A DNA stretch of 64,000 bases from positions 28,899 to 92,898 of the forward strand of contig JAAVYW010000051.1 of assembly GCA_022791315.1 (NCBI GenBank). Direction: 5' to 3'. The position numbers and the translations under genes are program-made. Origin of the DNA: Oscillospiraceae bacterium. GTDB lineage: Bacteria; Bacillota; Clostridia; Oscillospirales; Ruminococcaceae. The notes under the pieces were generated by a model. That model saw only the letters and a program-made list of their open reading frames with translations. It had not been told where the DNA came from and did no database searches. This document shows, in pieces, positions 33,892 to 40,846 of the stretch (positions within the stretch are counted from its first letter, which is position 1; each line of letters opens with the position of its first letter).

Positions 33892-34773
33892 ATGATAATC
33901 GACTCCAAGGGCCAGAAATGGTACAAAGGCAACCTCCACACCCACACCACTGTTTCCGACGGCGTGCGCACCCCCGAAGAGGTCATCGCCCTCTACCGGG
34001 AAAAGGGCTACGACTTCTTAGCCATCACCGACCACTGGCACACCTCCGAAAACCGGGTCACAGAGGACGGCATGCTCCTCCTCTCGGGCTGCGAGTTCAA
34101 TGTGGGCGAGAGGGACGTACTCTGGGGCGTCTACCACCTGGTGGGCCTGGGCTTCACAGAGGCTCCCCCCCTCACCTTTGCCCCCTACCTGGAACCCCAG
34201 AAAATCATCGACGAGGTACACCGCTGCGGCGGCCTGGTGAACCTGGCCCATCCTGCCTGGTCGTTAAACACCCCGGAACAAATCGTCCCCCTGCAGGGTA
34301 TCGACCTCACCGAGATTTTCAACTCTGTCTCCGATACCCCCTGGAACGCCCGCCCCTATTCCGGTTATTTTGTGGATATCATGGCAACCCGGGGCCATCT
34401 CTTCCCCTGTATCGCCGCCGATGACGCCCATTTCTACGAAGGGGACGAGACAAAGTCCTATGTCATGGTGCGGGCCGATTCCCTCAGCCGGGAATCCATC
34501 CTCTCCGCCCTGCGCTCCGGCGACTTCTACGCCACCCAGGGCCCCTCCCTCCGGCTGGAGATTGACGGCGGCGTGGTCCGCGCCCACACCTCCCCGGTGG
34601 AAAAAATCATCTTCTACTCCAATTCCATCTATTCCACCCAGCGGGTCGCCCAGGGCCACGGCCTCACCGAGGCCACCTACCACCTCCAACCTGTGGAGAC
34701 CTTCATCCGCGCCGAGGCCATCGATAAAGAGGGCCGCACCGCCTGGACCTCCCCCCTCCCCGTCCATCCATAA
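33892..34773 (+). CDS. PHP-domain metal-dependent phosphoesterase (CehA/McbA-like)
   Basis: Protein of 293 residues with a PHP metal-binding fold. GNLHTHTTVSDG (H-x-H) opens the site, FLAITDHW, a Glu near SGCEFNVGE, NLAHPAWS and AADDAHFYEG complete the metal ligands. Such proteins hydrolyse phosphate esters, often nucleotide or sugar phosphates, and the exact substrate is unknown. It follows purL by 61 bases containing a GGGCTCCC/GGGAGCCC hairpin, which could attenuate readthrough. It ends before a strong bidirectional terminator. Confidence 0.85.
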   Translation: MIIDSKGQKWYKGNLHTHTTVSDGVRTPEEVIALYREKGYDFLAITDHWHTSENRVTEDGMLLLSGCEFNVGERDVLWGVYHLVGLGFTEAPPLTFAPYLEPQKIIDEVHRCGGLVNLAHPAWSLNTPEQIVPLQGIDLTEIFNSVSDTPWNARPYSGYFVDIMATRGHLFPCIAADDAHFYEGDETKSYVMVRADSLSRESILSALRSGDFYATQGPSLRLEIDGGVVRAHTSPVEKIIFYSNSIYSTQRVAQGHGLTEATYHLQPVETFIRAEAIDKEGRTAWTSPLPVHP

Positions 34774-34776
34774 AAA

Positions 34777-34816
34777 GAGACCCCCCAAGCGCCAGAAAAC
34801 GCTTGGGGGGTCTTTC
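34777..34816. terminator. Bidirectional terminator between the PHP gene and mntP
   Basis: GACCCCCCAAGCG (34779-34791) pairs with CGCTTGGGGGGTC (34800-34812), with A residues before and T residues after. It serves both convergent genes. Confidence 0.9.
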
Positions 34817-34817
34817 C

Positions 34818-35384
34818 CTAAAAATTCAAAATACCCAGATGTTCCAGTAAAATCTTAAGCCCCAGCAAAATCAGAATCACGCCCCCTGCAATCTCCGCCT
34901 TGGCCTTATACCGTGTCCCAAACACATTCCCAATCTTCACCCCTGCCGCCGAGAGCACAAAGGTAATCACCCCAATAAACAGCACTGCTGCCAGGATATT
35001 CACCTCCAAAAAGGCAAAGGTAATCCCCACAGCCAGCGCATCGATGCTGGTCGCCACAGCCAGCAGCAGCATGGTCTTGCAGGAGAGGGAGGCATCCGCC
35101 TGCTCCTCCTCCTGGGAGAGGGCCTCCTTAATCATCTTCCCCCCGATAATCCCCAAGAGCCCAAAGGCAATCCAGTGGTCCACCGCTGTGATGTAGTCTT
35201 TAAACCCCACACCCAGCAGGAACCCCAAAAAAGGCATCAGCGCCTGAAACCCACCAAACCAGAGCCCCACCAACGCCGTGTGCTTCCAATTCACCCTTTG
35301 GAGCGCCAGCCCCTTGCACACCGCCACCGCAAACGCATCCATTGAAAGCCCCACAGCCAACGTAAAAAGCGCCATCCATCCCAT
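34818..35384 (-). CDS. mntP: Manganese efflux pump
   Basis: MntP exports Mn2+ across the cytoplasmic membrane. 188 residues, six helices in two similar halves, each with the conserved acidic site: [14 protein letters not shown] in the first and [14 protein letters not shown] in the second. The start at 35384 ([12 protein letters not shown]) gives the family length and follows AAAGGA. Frames further upstream belong to the leader. That leader carries a yybP-ykoY Mn2+ riboswitch and a strong terminator, so expression should rise when Mn2+ is high. Confidence 0.94.
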   Translation of the reverse strand: MGWMALFTLAVGLSMDAFAVAVCKGLALQRVNWKHTALVGLWFGGFQALMPFLGFLLGVGFKDYITAVDHWIAFGLLGIIGGKMIKEALSQEEEQADASLSCKTMLLLAVATSIDALAVGITFAFLEVNILAAVLFIGVITFVLSAAGVKIGNVFGTRYKAKAEIAGGVILILLGLKILLEHLGILNF

Positions 35385-35453
35385 AGCTTCAAAATCCTTT
35401 CCCTGCCCGGTAACTGGGCGTCTCTCTGTCCATTTTATGTGGGAGAAACCAAC

Positions 35454-35498
35454 AAAAAGACCCATGGACAGAGGGATTCCCCAGCTGTCCATGGGTCT
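35454..35498 (-). terminator. Riboswitch-controlled terminator in the mntP leader
   Basis: On the minus strand AGACCCATGGACAG (35498-35485) pairs with CTGTCCATGGGTCT (35471-35458), a perfect 14-bp stem followed by T residues. It lies between the Mn2+ aptamer and mntP. Confidence 0.9.
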
Positions 35499-35507
35499 CG
35501 CTTTTTC

Positions 35508-35592
35508 AGGCAATACCAGGTCCCAGTGTCAGGCACCAGAACCAGAATGTTGATAGTGCCGCGGCCCTGCCGCAAGCTACTCCCCCAAGAAT
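35508..35592 (-). promoter_or_regulatory. yybP-ykoY Mn2+ riboswitch upstream of mntP
   Basis: On the minus strand the conserved elements CTTGGGGGAGTAGC (35589-35576) and ATCAACAT (35555-35548) appear at the expected distance, separated by a GC-rich hairpin, with further stems to about 35510. These are the hallmark sequences of the Mn2+-sensing aptamer. Position before a terminator and a Mn2+ exporter gene agrees with an ON switch. Confidence 0.87.
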
Positions 35593-35681
35593 TTCCTCCA
35601 GTGTACCACACCTTCCCCCCTTTTGTCAATCTCCGCCTTTTCCCCCTCATCCGCACCAACCCCATCCAGAAACACCCAACA

Positions 35682-35714
35682 AAAAGTTCCGGTGCACCCA
35701 TCGCCGGAACTTTT
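35682..35714. terminator. Terminator after the ANT(6)-like gene
   Basis: AAAAGTTCCGG (35682-35692) pairs with CCGGAACTTTT (35704-35714), 11 bp with A/T flanks on both sides. It lies just after the stop of the minus-strand gene. Confidence 0.82.
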
Positions 35715-35734
35715 CCCATTCTACATCAAAAATT

Positions 35735-36601
35735 TTATTTCCCCTCCTGCATCCGCCCGGCAAACTCCCGCACCCGCCGGCCCTCCTCGGCCCGGTAGGG
35801 GTATCCCAGCTGTTTTGCCGCCGCCGGCGCCATTTCCTGGAACCAGTCGCAGCGCCCAAACAGGCTGCGCCACATCTCCCCGTAATCCCCACCCGCAAAG
35901 AGCCCGGCAAACCTTTTCCACTCTTCCGCCGACAAAAAACGCTCCAAATACTTCCCCTGCTTCCCCACCGAGACCTGGAACCCCTTTTCCAACCCGATTT
36001 TCCAGCAGAGCATCTTAAAAAACATGGGATACTGCGCCTCGTCCAGCATGTGCTTGGCCAGCGTCAGCTCCCTGCGGCAGAGCGCCTTGGCCACATAGAG
36101 AGCCAGCCACCAGAACTCGTTGCAGGTATCCAAAAACTCCTTCTCCCCTGGCCGTTCCAAATGATAGTACCCCTCTCCCGGCACATCGGGATACTCCAGC
36201 CCATCCTTATTCAAGAGCACCCGCCGGGGCTCGGCCTCCTCCGCAGGCGTTTCCCTATGCCAATTTACCTTATCCACCAGGATCAGGTCAATCCGGTTCC
36301 CGTCCGCAAACTGCATAAGATAGGCAAAATACTCCCGCCCGCCATAATCATAGGGATGGGAATACCAGTCATCCGGCGTCTGCAAAATCAGCATCTCCCC
36401 AAACTTCCCAATCCACTCCCGGTCTTCCGTAAAGGGATGAATATCCGTCACCAAAAATGTAATATCAAAATCCCGGTACTTGTCCGGCTTGGCGTCCGGC
36501 ATCACCCGTGACCCTGCTAAGGCCACTGCCCGTACTCGCTCATCTTCCCTGGCATATTGCAATATCGTTTCCAGCATTTCTGCTTCTGTCCTGCGTTTCA
36601 T
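35735..36601 (-). CDS. Aminoglycoside 6-adenylyltransferase-like protein
   Basis: Nucleotidyltransferase of the ANT(6)/AadK family, 288 residues, the typical length. LAGSRVMPDAKPDKYRDFDI (about 30-49) holds the GSR and D-x-D metal-binding motif, DGNRIDLILVDK provides the third acidic residue, and a helical C-terminal domain follows (LYVAKALCRRELTLAKHML). Members adenylate streptomycin at the 6-OH, but chromosomal copies in Clostridia are often uncharacterised, so resistance is possible and not shown. Repeat copy B lies immediately upstream. No mobile genes flank it. Confidence 0.85.
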   Translation of the reverse strand: MKRRTEAEMLETILQYAREDERVRAVALAGSRVMPDAKPDKYRDFDITFLVTDIHPFTEDREWIGKFGEMLILQTPDDWYSHPYDYGGREYFAYLMQFADGNRIDLILVDKVNWHRETPAEEAEPRRVLLNKDGLEYPDVPGEGYYHLERPGEKEFLDTCNEFWWLALYVAKALCRRELTLAKHMLDEAQYPMFFKMLCWKIGLEKGFQVSVGKQGKYLERFLSAEEWKRFAGLFAGGDYGEMWRSLFGRCDWFQEMAPAAAKQLGYPYRAEEGRRVREFAGRMQEGK

Positions 36602-36631
36602 TGGTCTTCCTCCTGCTTATTATATTCCATC

Positions 36632-37370
36632 TCCTTCGGGGCAAAGGCCAGCTTCATTGACCCCCATCTTTTGGGGCCGGGCATCCTTCCCTCTCCGTCC
36701 TATCGCGCCGCAGGCAAATCAAAGTTTCCGGGCCAGCGCAGCTGGCCTTGTCCACACCTTTCCAAAGGGTGGTGAAGACCAACTGCGTTGGTCTGGCAAG
36801 AATCGCCTTGCGATTCTTGAAAGTCAAGCCTGCGGCTTGACTTTGTCGAGGGGCAAAGCCCCCGGCGCTCACCGCAGTGAGCGAAATTCCCCTTCTCCCG
36901 GGCGGCGTATCCATAACAAGCTAAGGCTACCTCCCAGACAACACGCCGCCCTCCACCAAGCTCCCCTTTGCCGGTAACACATCCCTCCCCCTCGCCGCCT
37001 TTGCCAAAGGCAAACAGGCCCAGGCTCGCCTATCACGCGGGCTCGTCGGTTCCCGCACCGAGCAGGCAAAGGCCAACCTCCGTTGGCCTGGTTCCTTGCC
37101 TTGCCGCAAGGAAGCGAAAGGCCCATAGGGGCAAGCCCCTATGTACAATCCGTATAGGAGCAAAGCTCCTATACGGATTTGGCAGTATCGGTAGGGGTCA
37201 CTCGGTTACCAGCGGACGCTCCGGATGCCAGCGTTCTTCCCCTTTCGCAGTGACAAGGCCAGGTGAAGCGGGCTCGGTGCGGCCCTTACATTAGTTCGCC
37301 TTGGCTCGTTCGGAGGCGGCGTAGGTTTTGTCGGGCTTTCTTATTCCCCTAATCTTCCTCTTTTCACCCG
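36632..37370 (+). repeat. Hairpin-chain interspersed repeat, copy B (most complete)
   Basis: Best copy of the family. Successive near-perfect hairpins: GGCCAGC/GCTGGCC (36731-36747), GACCAAC/GTTGGTC (36777-36793), CAAGAATCG/CGATTCTTG (36797-36819), AAGTCAAGCC/GGCTTGACTT (36821-36843), GGGGC/GCCCC, CGCTCAC/GTGAGCG (36866-36883), TTCCTTGC/GCAAGGAA, ATAGGGGC/GCCCCTAT, and a 14-bp stem ATCCGTATAGGAGC (37148-37161) with its complement (37165-37178). Loops are mostly two to five bases. No credible coding frame or transposase is present. Confidence 0.88.
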
Positions 37371-37405
37371 CCTTATCCATCTCTAAACGGAGCCCCAAAG
37401 TGCCC

Positions 37406-37448
37406 CCAAAAAAGCAATCCCCCTTGGAGCAAGGCGCTCCAAAGGGGG
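37406..37448 (-). terminator. Terminator after the esterase gene at 37463
   Basis: CCCCCTTGGAGC (37419-37430) pairs with GCTCC-AAAGGGGG (37436-37448), and on the minus strand six T residues follow. Confidence 0.85.
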
Positions 37449-37462
37449 TATCACACAAAACC

Positions 37463-38290
37463 TTAGAACGGGTTTCCGGCCTCGTCCTCCTGGTCCAGGC
37501 CAAAGAAGGTGAGCGCGTGCTGTATCGTCAAATCCCAGAAACGCCACTCATGGGTAAACCCTTCTATCTCCTCAAAGGTGGCGGCCAGCTCAATTTCCTC
37601 CGCATAGGCGCGGAATTCCCGGAACATGTCGTAGAGGAAATCATTTTTCCCGCAGGCAAAATAGAGCTTTGGCAGCTTGCCCGTCGGGGCCAGCTCTGCC
37701 AGCTTATCCCAGGAATTCTCGTAGGAATTCACATAGTTGTCGTATCCCCCTGCGTTGCGGATACTAACCTGCTGCCGCTTGTTCTTGGGGTCAGTGTCCT
37801 TCGGGTCAATTTTGTGGAGGTTCCGGGGCGCGCTGGACAAAATGGCAGCCGCCGCAAATTTTTCCGGGTAATTCACCGCATACTTAATCGCCCCGCCCCC
37901 ACCCATGGAGAGCCCGGCAATAAAATTGTCCTCCCGCTTATCTGAAGCCGGGAACCAGTTGTACACCAGGGGCATCAGCTCTTCCGTCAGATAGCTGAAC
38001 ATCTTATACCCAATCATATAGTCCGGCCAATCCGAGTAATTGCTGTTGAGGGCGCTGGGCATCACCACAATCAAATCCTTCTCGCAGGCATAGAGCTCGA
38101 TATTGGATTTGCGCAGCCAATCCGAGTGGTCGCCAAAGGTGCCGTGCAGCAGCCACAGCACTTTGTACTTCTTCCCGCTGCTGTAAAATTCCTTTGCCGT
38201 CAGGCTGCGGGGCTTGTCTGGTAAGATAATACTGATTTCATGGTTGGAATAGAGATACTCGCTTTCAAAATTCATTGTGACAAGTGCCAT
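37463..38290 (-). CDS. Alpha/beta-hydrolase esterase (EstA/tributyrin esterase-like)
   Basis: Esterase of 275 residues in the esterase-D-like superfamily. VLWLLHGTFGDHSDWLR holds the oxyanion His-Gly, AGLSMGGGGA is the nucleophile elbow with the catalytic Ser, CGKNDFLYD supplies the Asp, and EGFTHEWRFWD the His. There is no signal peptide, so it is cytosolic. Relatives deacylate short-chain esters, including acetylated sugars. It has its own consensus promoter and terminator. Repeat copy B lies downstream. Confidence 0.9.
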   Translation of the reverse strand: MALVTMNFESEYLYSNHEISIILPDKPRSLTAKEFYSSGKKYKVLWLLHGTFGDHSDWLRKSNIELYACEKDLIVVMPSALNSNYSDWPDYMIGYKMFSYLTEELMPLVYNWFPASDKREDNFIAGLSMGGGGAIKYAVNYPEKFAAAAILSSAPRNLHKIDPKDTDPKNKRQQVSIRNAGGYDNYVNSYENSWDKLAELAPTGKLPKLYFACGKNDFLYDMFREFRAYAEEIELAATFEEIEGFTHEWRFWDLTIQHALTFFGLDQEDEAGNPF

Positions 38291-38345
38291 GCGCTCTCCC
38301 CCTCTTTGGACAAACTGCCTATATTTAATGGGATTTCACATCTAT

Positions 38346-38374
38346 ATTTTAGCACTCATCCCAATTCCTGTCAA
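38346..38374 (-). promoter_or_regulatory. Sigma-A promoter of the esterase gene
   Basis: Reading leftward: TTGACA (38374-38369), 17-base spacer, TAAAAT (38351-38346), about 55 bases before the start. Confidence 0.8.
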
Positions 38375-38435
38375 GCACACTATTGTATATTCTGCCGCAA
38401 ATATCCCTGAATTTCCTCTTTTAATTTTGTGTGTT

Positions 38436-39023
38436 TTAACAGATTTGTTGCCCCGCCCGCTCATAGCGCCCCGGATATTCCCGTTTCGCCTGCTCGGTGT
38501 ACTTTGCCACAAACTCGGTCTTTGCCGCCGTGTAGCTGTCCCGGTCGTGCTCAAATTCCCGCCAGAGCCCCAGCTTCAGCGCCTCATATTCCTTAGCCAG
38601 GTGTGGATGGGCATTCATATAATCCCTAAAATACAGCTCGCTGTTGTCCCCTGCCCGGCGCAGATGCAGATGGAACACCCGTTCTGCAAAGCCATCGCTG
38701 GTGTATCCCCGGTTCAGGTCCTTCTGTCCCTGACTCTCCGCCATGCAGAGATACCCGTTTTCGGTCAGCGCCCGCTTCACCTCGTCCATGGAAGCCCTCT
38801 CGGGTATTTCCAGCAGGATATCCACAATGGGCTTGGCCCAAATCCCCGGGATAGCCGTGCTCCCCACGTGGCTCATCACGCAGCCCTCCAGGGGGAGGAA
38901 CGCCCCTATCCGTTCCCTTTCCTCCTTGTACCACTCTGCCCAGTACGCCCGATGCTCTGTCAGCCGGATGGGAAAGAGCTGCCACAATTCCTCCAAAGTC
39001 AATTCCGATAGGGGCCTGCCCAT
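38436..39023 (-). CDS. GrpB family protein
   Basis: Protein of 195 residues in the GrpB/UPF0157 family, which has a nucleotidyltransferase-like fold of unknown activity. The signature is GCVMSHVGSTAIPGIWAKPIVDILLEI (G-S-T-x-x-x-G, then a D in PIVDIL), with HLHLRRAGDNSELYFRDYM in the second half. It lies 19 bases from the end of the MraY-like gene in the same direction, with GAGGGGAAGG before the ATG. Confidence 0.87.
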   Translation of the reverse strand: MGRPLSELTLEELWQLFPIRLTEHRAYWAEWYKEERERIGAFLPLEGCVMSHVGSTAIPGIWAKPIVDILLEIPERASMDEVKRALTENGYLCMAESQGQKDLNRGYTSDGFAERVFHLHLRRAGDNSELYFRDYMNAHPHLAKEYEALKLGLWREFEHDRDSYTAAKTEFVAKYTEQAKREYPGRYERAGQQIC

Positions 39024-39042
39024 GCTATCCTTCCCCTCTCTT

Positions 39043-39996
39043 CTACTTCACCAGGCACAGGGTTACAAAGGACGCCAAGGCCTGCAAAATCGCAAATCGG
39101 AACACCACCTGGGTATTGGACCAGTCCTTGTTCTTCCGCACATGGTCGTGCAGGGGCGTGCGGATATTGGTCATAATCTTGATTTTGAGGAACCGGATGA
39201 CCGATACCTTAAACAGGCTGGAACCGCCGTCCACCAGCAGCACCAGCGCGGCGGGGAGATAGAGCAAGGGCCTTCCCGTCTTGAGAATCGCCACGGCCAA
39301 AAAGAAGCCGATGGCCCGGGAACCGGCATCCCCCATCAGCAGGCGGCTGGGGGTGGCGTTGAACCAGAGGTAGGCCAGGATTGCCCCGATGAGCAGCACC
39401 GAAGCCGGCGTAAACTCCCCGCCCACCCCGGTAACCAGCCCCACCGAATAAATCGTCAGCAGGGAAATCACGCTCAAGGTCCCACACAGGCCGTCCACCC
39501 CGTCGCTGCAATTCGTCACATTGATAGAGCCCCAAATCAGGGCCGCCGCCAGAATCCCAAAGACAACCGGCGGCAGCGCCACCTGGTTCCCAAAGCACCA
39601 AAACGCGCTCCCCTGGAAATTCACATAGGTCACAGCGGCCAGCCCCGCCAAGACCAAATCCAGCAGCCCCTTTTTCAGCTCTCCCCAGGGGTGCTTGGCC
39701 GCATCGTCCAAAAACCCGGTGAGCATGGCCGCCCCTGTGAGCAGCAGATAAATCAGCGTCTCCACCGAAAAGGGCAAAAAGCACAGCGCCGAGAGGAGGA
39801 ACGCCAGCACAAAGAGTAGCCCCGCCCCCCTTGGCTTCCCCGCGGAGAGGGCCCCGTCATGGGCAAATTCCCGTCCTCCGTCCCGGGGCAAAACCTTCAT
39901 CCCACCTGCCAGCAGTACAAACGTGAGCACCCCGCAAAACAGCGTCCCCACCAAAAGCGCCCTTGGCCCTTCCAGTCCCAACAGCGTCGCAATCAT
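39043..39996 (-). CDS. MraY-like glycosyl-phosphate transferase
   Basis: Polytopic membrane enzyme of the phospho-N-acetylmuramoyl-pentapeptide transferase family, 317 residues with about nine or ten helices. GFLDDAAKHPWG carries the Asp-Asp pair, NVTNCSDGVDGLCG the catalytic Asp loop, and LLMGDAGSRAIGFFLA the third motif; TPLHDHVRKN takes the place of the HHH motif. It is shorter than typical MraY (about 320-360) and lies away from other cell-wall genes, so it may be the true MraY or a paralogue. The ATG at 39996 follows AAGAAGGAG. A TTG three codons earlier is less likely. Confidence 0.85.
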   Translation of the reverse strand: MIATLLGLEGPRALLVGTLFCGVLTFVLLAGGMKVLPRDGGREFAHDGALSAGKPRGAGLLFVLAFLLSALCFLPFSVETLIYLLLTGAAMLTGFLDDAAKHPWGELKKGLLDLVLAGLAAVTYVNFQGSAFWCFGNQVALPPVVFGILAAALIWGSINVTNCSDGVDGLCGTLSVISLLTIYSVGLVTGVGGEFTPASVLLIGAILAYLWFNATPSRLLMGDAGSRAIGFFLAVAILKTGRPLLYLPAALVLLVDGGSSLFKVSVIRFLKIKIMTNIRTPLHDHVRKNKDWSNTQVVFRFAILQALASFVTLCLVK

Positions 39997-40027
39997 GACA
40001 AACAACTCCTTCTTCTTTTCTGCTCCT

Positions 40028-40795
40028 TCACGCCAACACTAGGCAGCGGTATTCCTCCCCCGGCGTATAGCCCAGCTTCTCCGCCAGCCCCACAGAGGCC
40101 AGGTTTGCCGCGTCCCAGCTGGGATAGAGCCCCCTGTCCAGGCAGGCCAGTATCAGCCGCGCCCCGCAGGCCGCCGCCAACCCCTGCCGCCGGAACTCCT
40201 CTTTGGTGTCCACCTCAATCTCAATCCCGCCCTCATAGGCGGTGTAGGAGGAGGCTCCCGCTGCCAGCGCCCCGTCTTTCAGCGCCACAAAGCCCAGCCC
40301 CCAGCGCTCATAGGGCTCCCAGCCCCCAAAGCAGGACACAAAATCCGCCGCCCAGCCGCTCTCCAGGCACTGCCCGTAGAGCTCCCGGTCAATCTGCCGC
40401 ATGACAAAGCCCTCCGGCAGGGCCCCGGCCAATTTTTCCAGCTTTCCCCGGTCAAACTCTGTCCCCTTGCAAATGGCATAGCGGGTCACGGCCTTCACCC
40501 TGTCCCCAAAATACGCCTCCAACCGGGCGAGCCATTCCCTCCCCCCTGTCAAAATCCGGCCCGCAGGGAGCCCGGCCACATAGCCCAGCAGCTCCCCTGC
40601 CCCCGGCGAGCAGGCATCCCCGCCGAAGAACCCAAAATCCCCCAGCAGCGCCAGCGCGCAGGCGGCGTTCTCCCCTCTGTCTGCCAAAACTTCTCCCATC
40701 CGCCCCTGTAAGCAGGACCACACCATAGTCTCCTGGGTGTCCCCAAACAAGGGCCAGAGCGCCCCCCGCTCCTGTGCGGGAATCCGCTGCACCAT
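40028..40795 (-). CDS. GNAT family N-acetyltransferase
   Basis: Protein of 255 residues resembling the GNAT_acetyltran group (ZmaR-like). The N-terminal half is a degenerate GNAT-like domain; the C-terminal half holds the acetyl-CoA site: EIEVDTKEEFRRQGLAAACG, with R-R-Q-G-L as the pyrophosphate-binding motif, then PSWDAANLASVGLAEKLGY. The substrate is unknown. The ATG at 40795 is preferred because GGGGAGGG lies just before it. It is the gene immediately upstream of the MraY-like gene. Confidence 0.82.
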   Translation of the reverse strand: MVQRIPAQERGALWPLFGDTQETMVWSCLQGRMGEVLADRGENAACALALLGDFGFFGGDACSPGAGELLGYVAGLPAGRILTGGREWLARLEAYFGDRVKAVTRYAICKGTEFDRGKLEKLAGALPEGFVMRQIDRELYGQCLESGWAADFVSCFGGWEPYERWGLGFVALKDGALAAGASSYTAYEGGIEIEVDTKEEFRRQGLAAACGARLILACLDRGLYPSWDAANLASVGLAEKLGYTPGEEYRCLVLA

Positions 40796-40846
40796 CCTGT
40801 TTCCCTCCCCTTCCATTCTATGCCAAGCCCCCTTGCTCCTATGATA

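Noticed and set aside
36869..37126. Minus-strand frame inside the repeat, with similar frames in copies A, C and D
   Set aside because: Similarity between copies is at DNA level and follows the hairpins. Frames differ in length and start and have no ribosome site.
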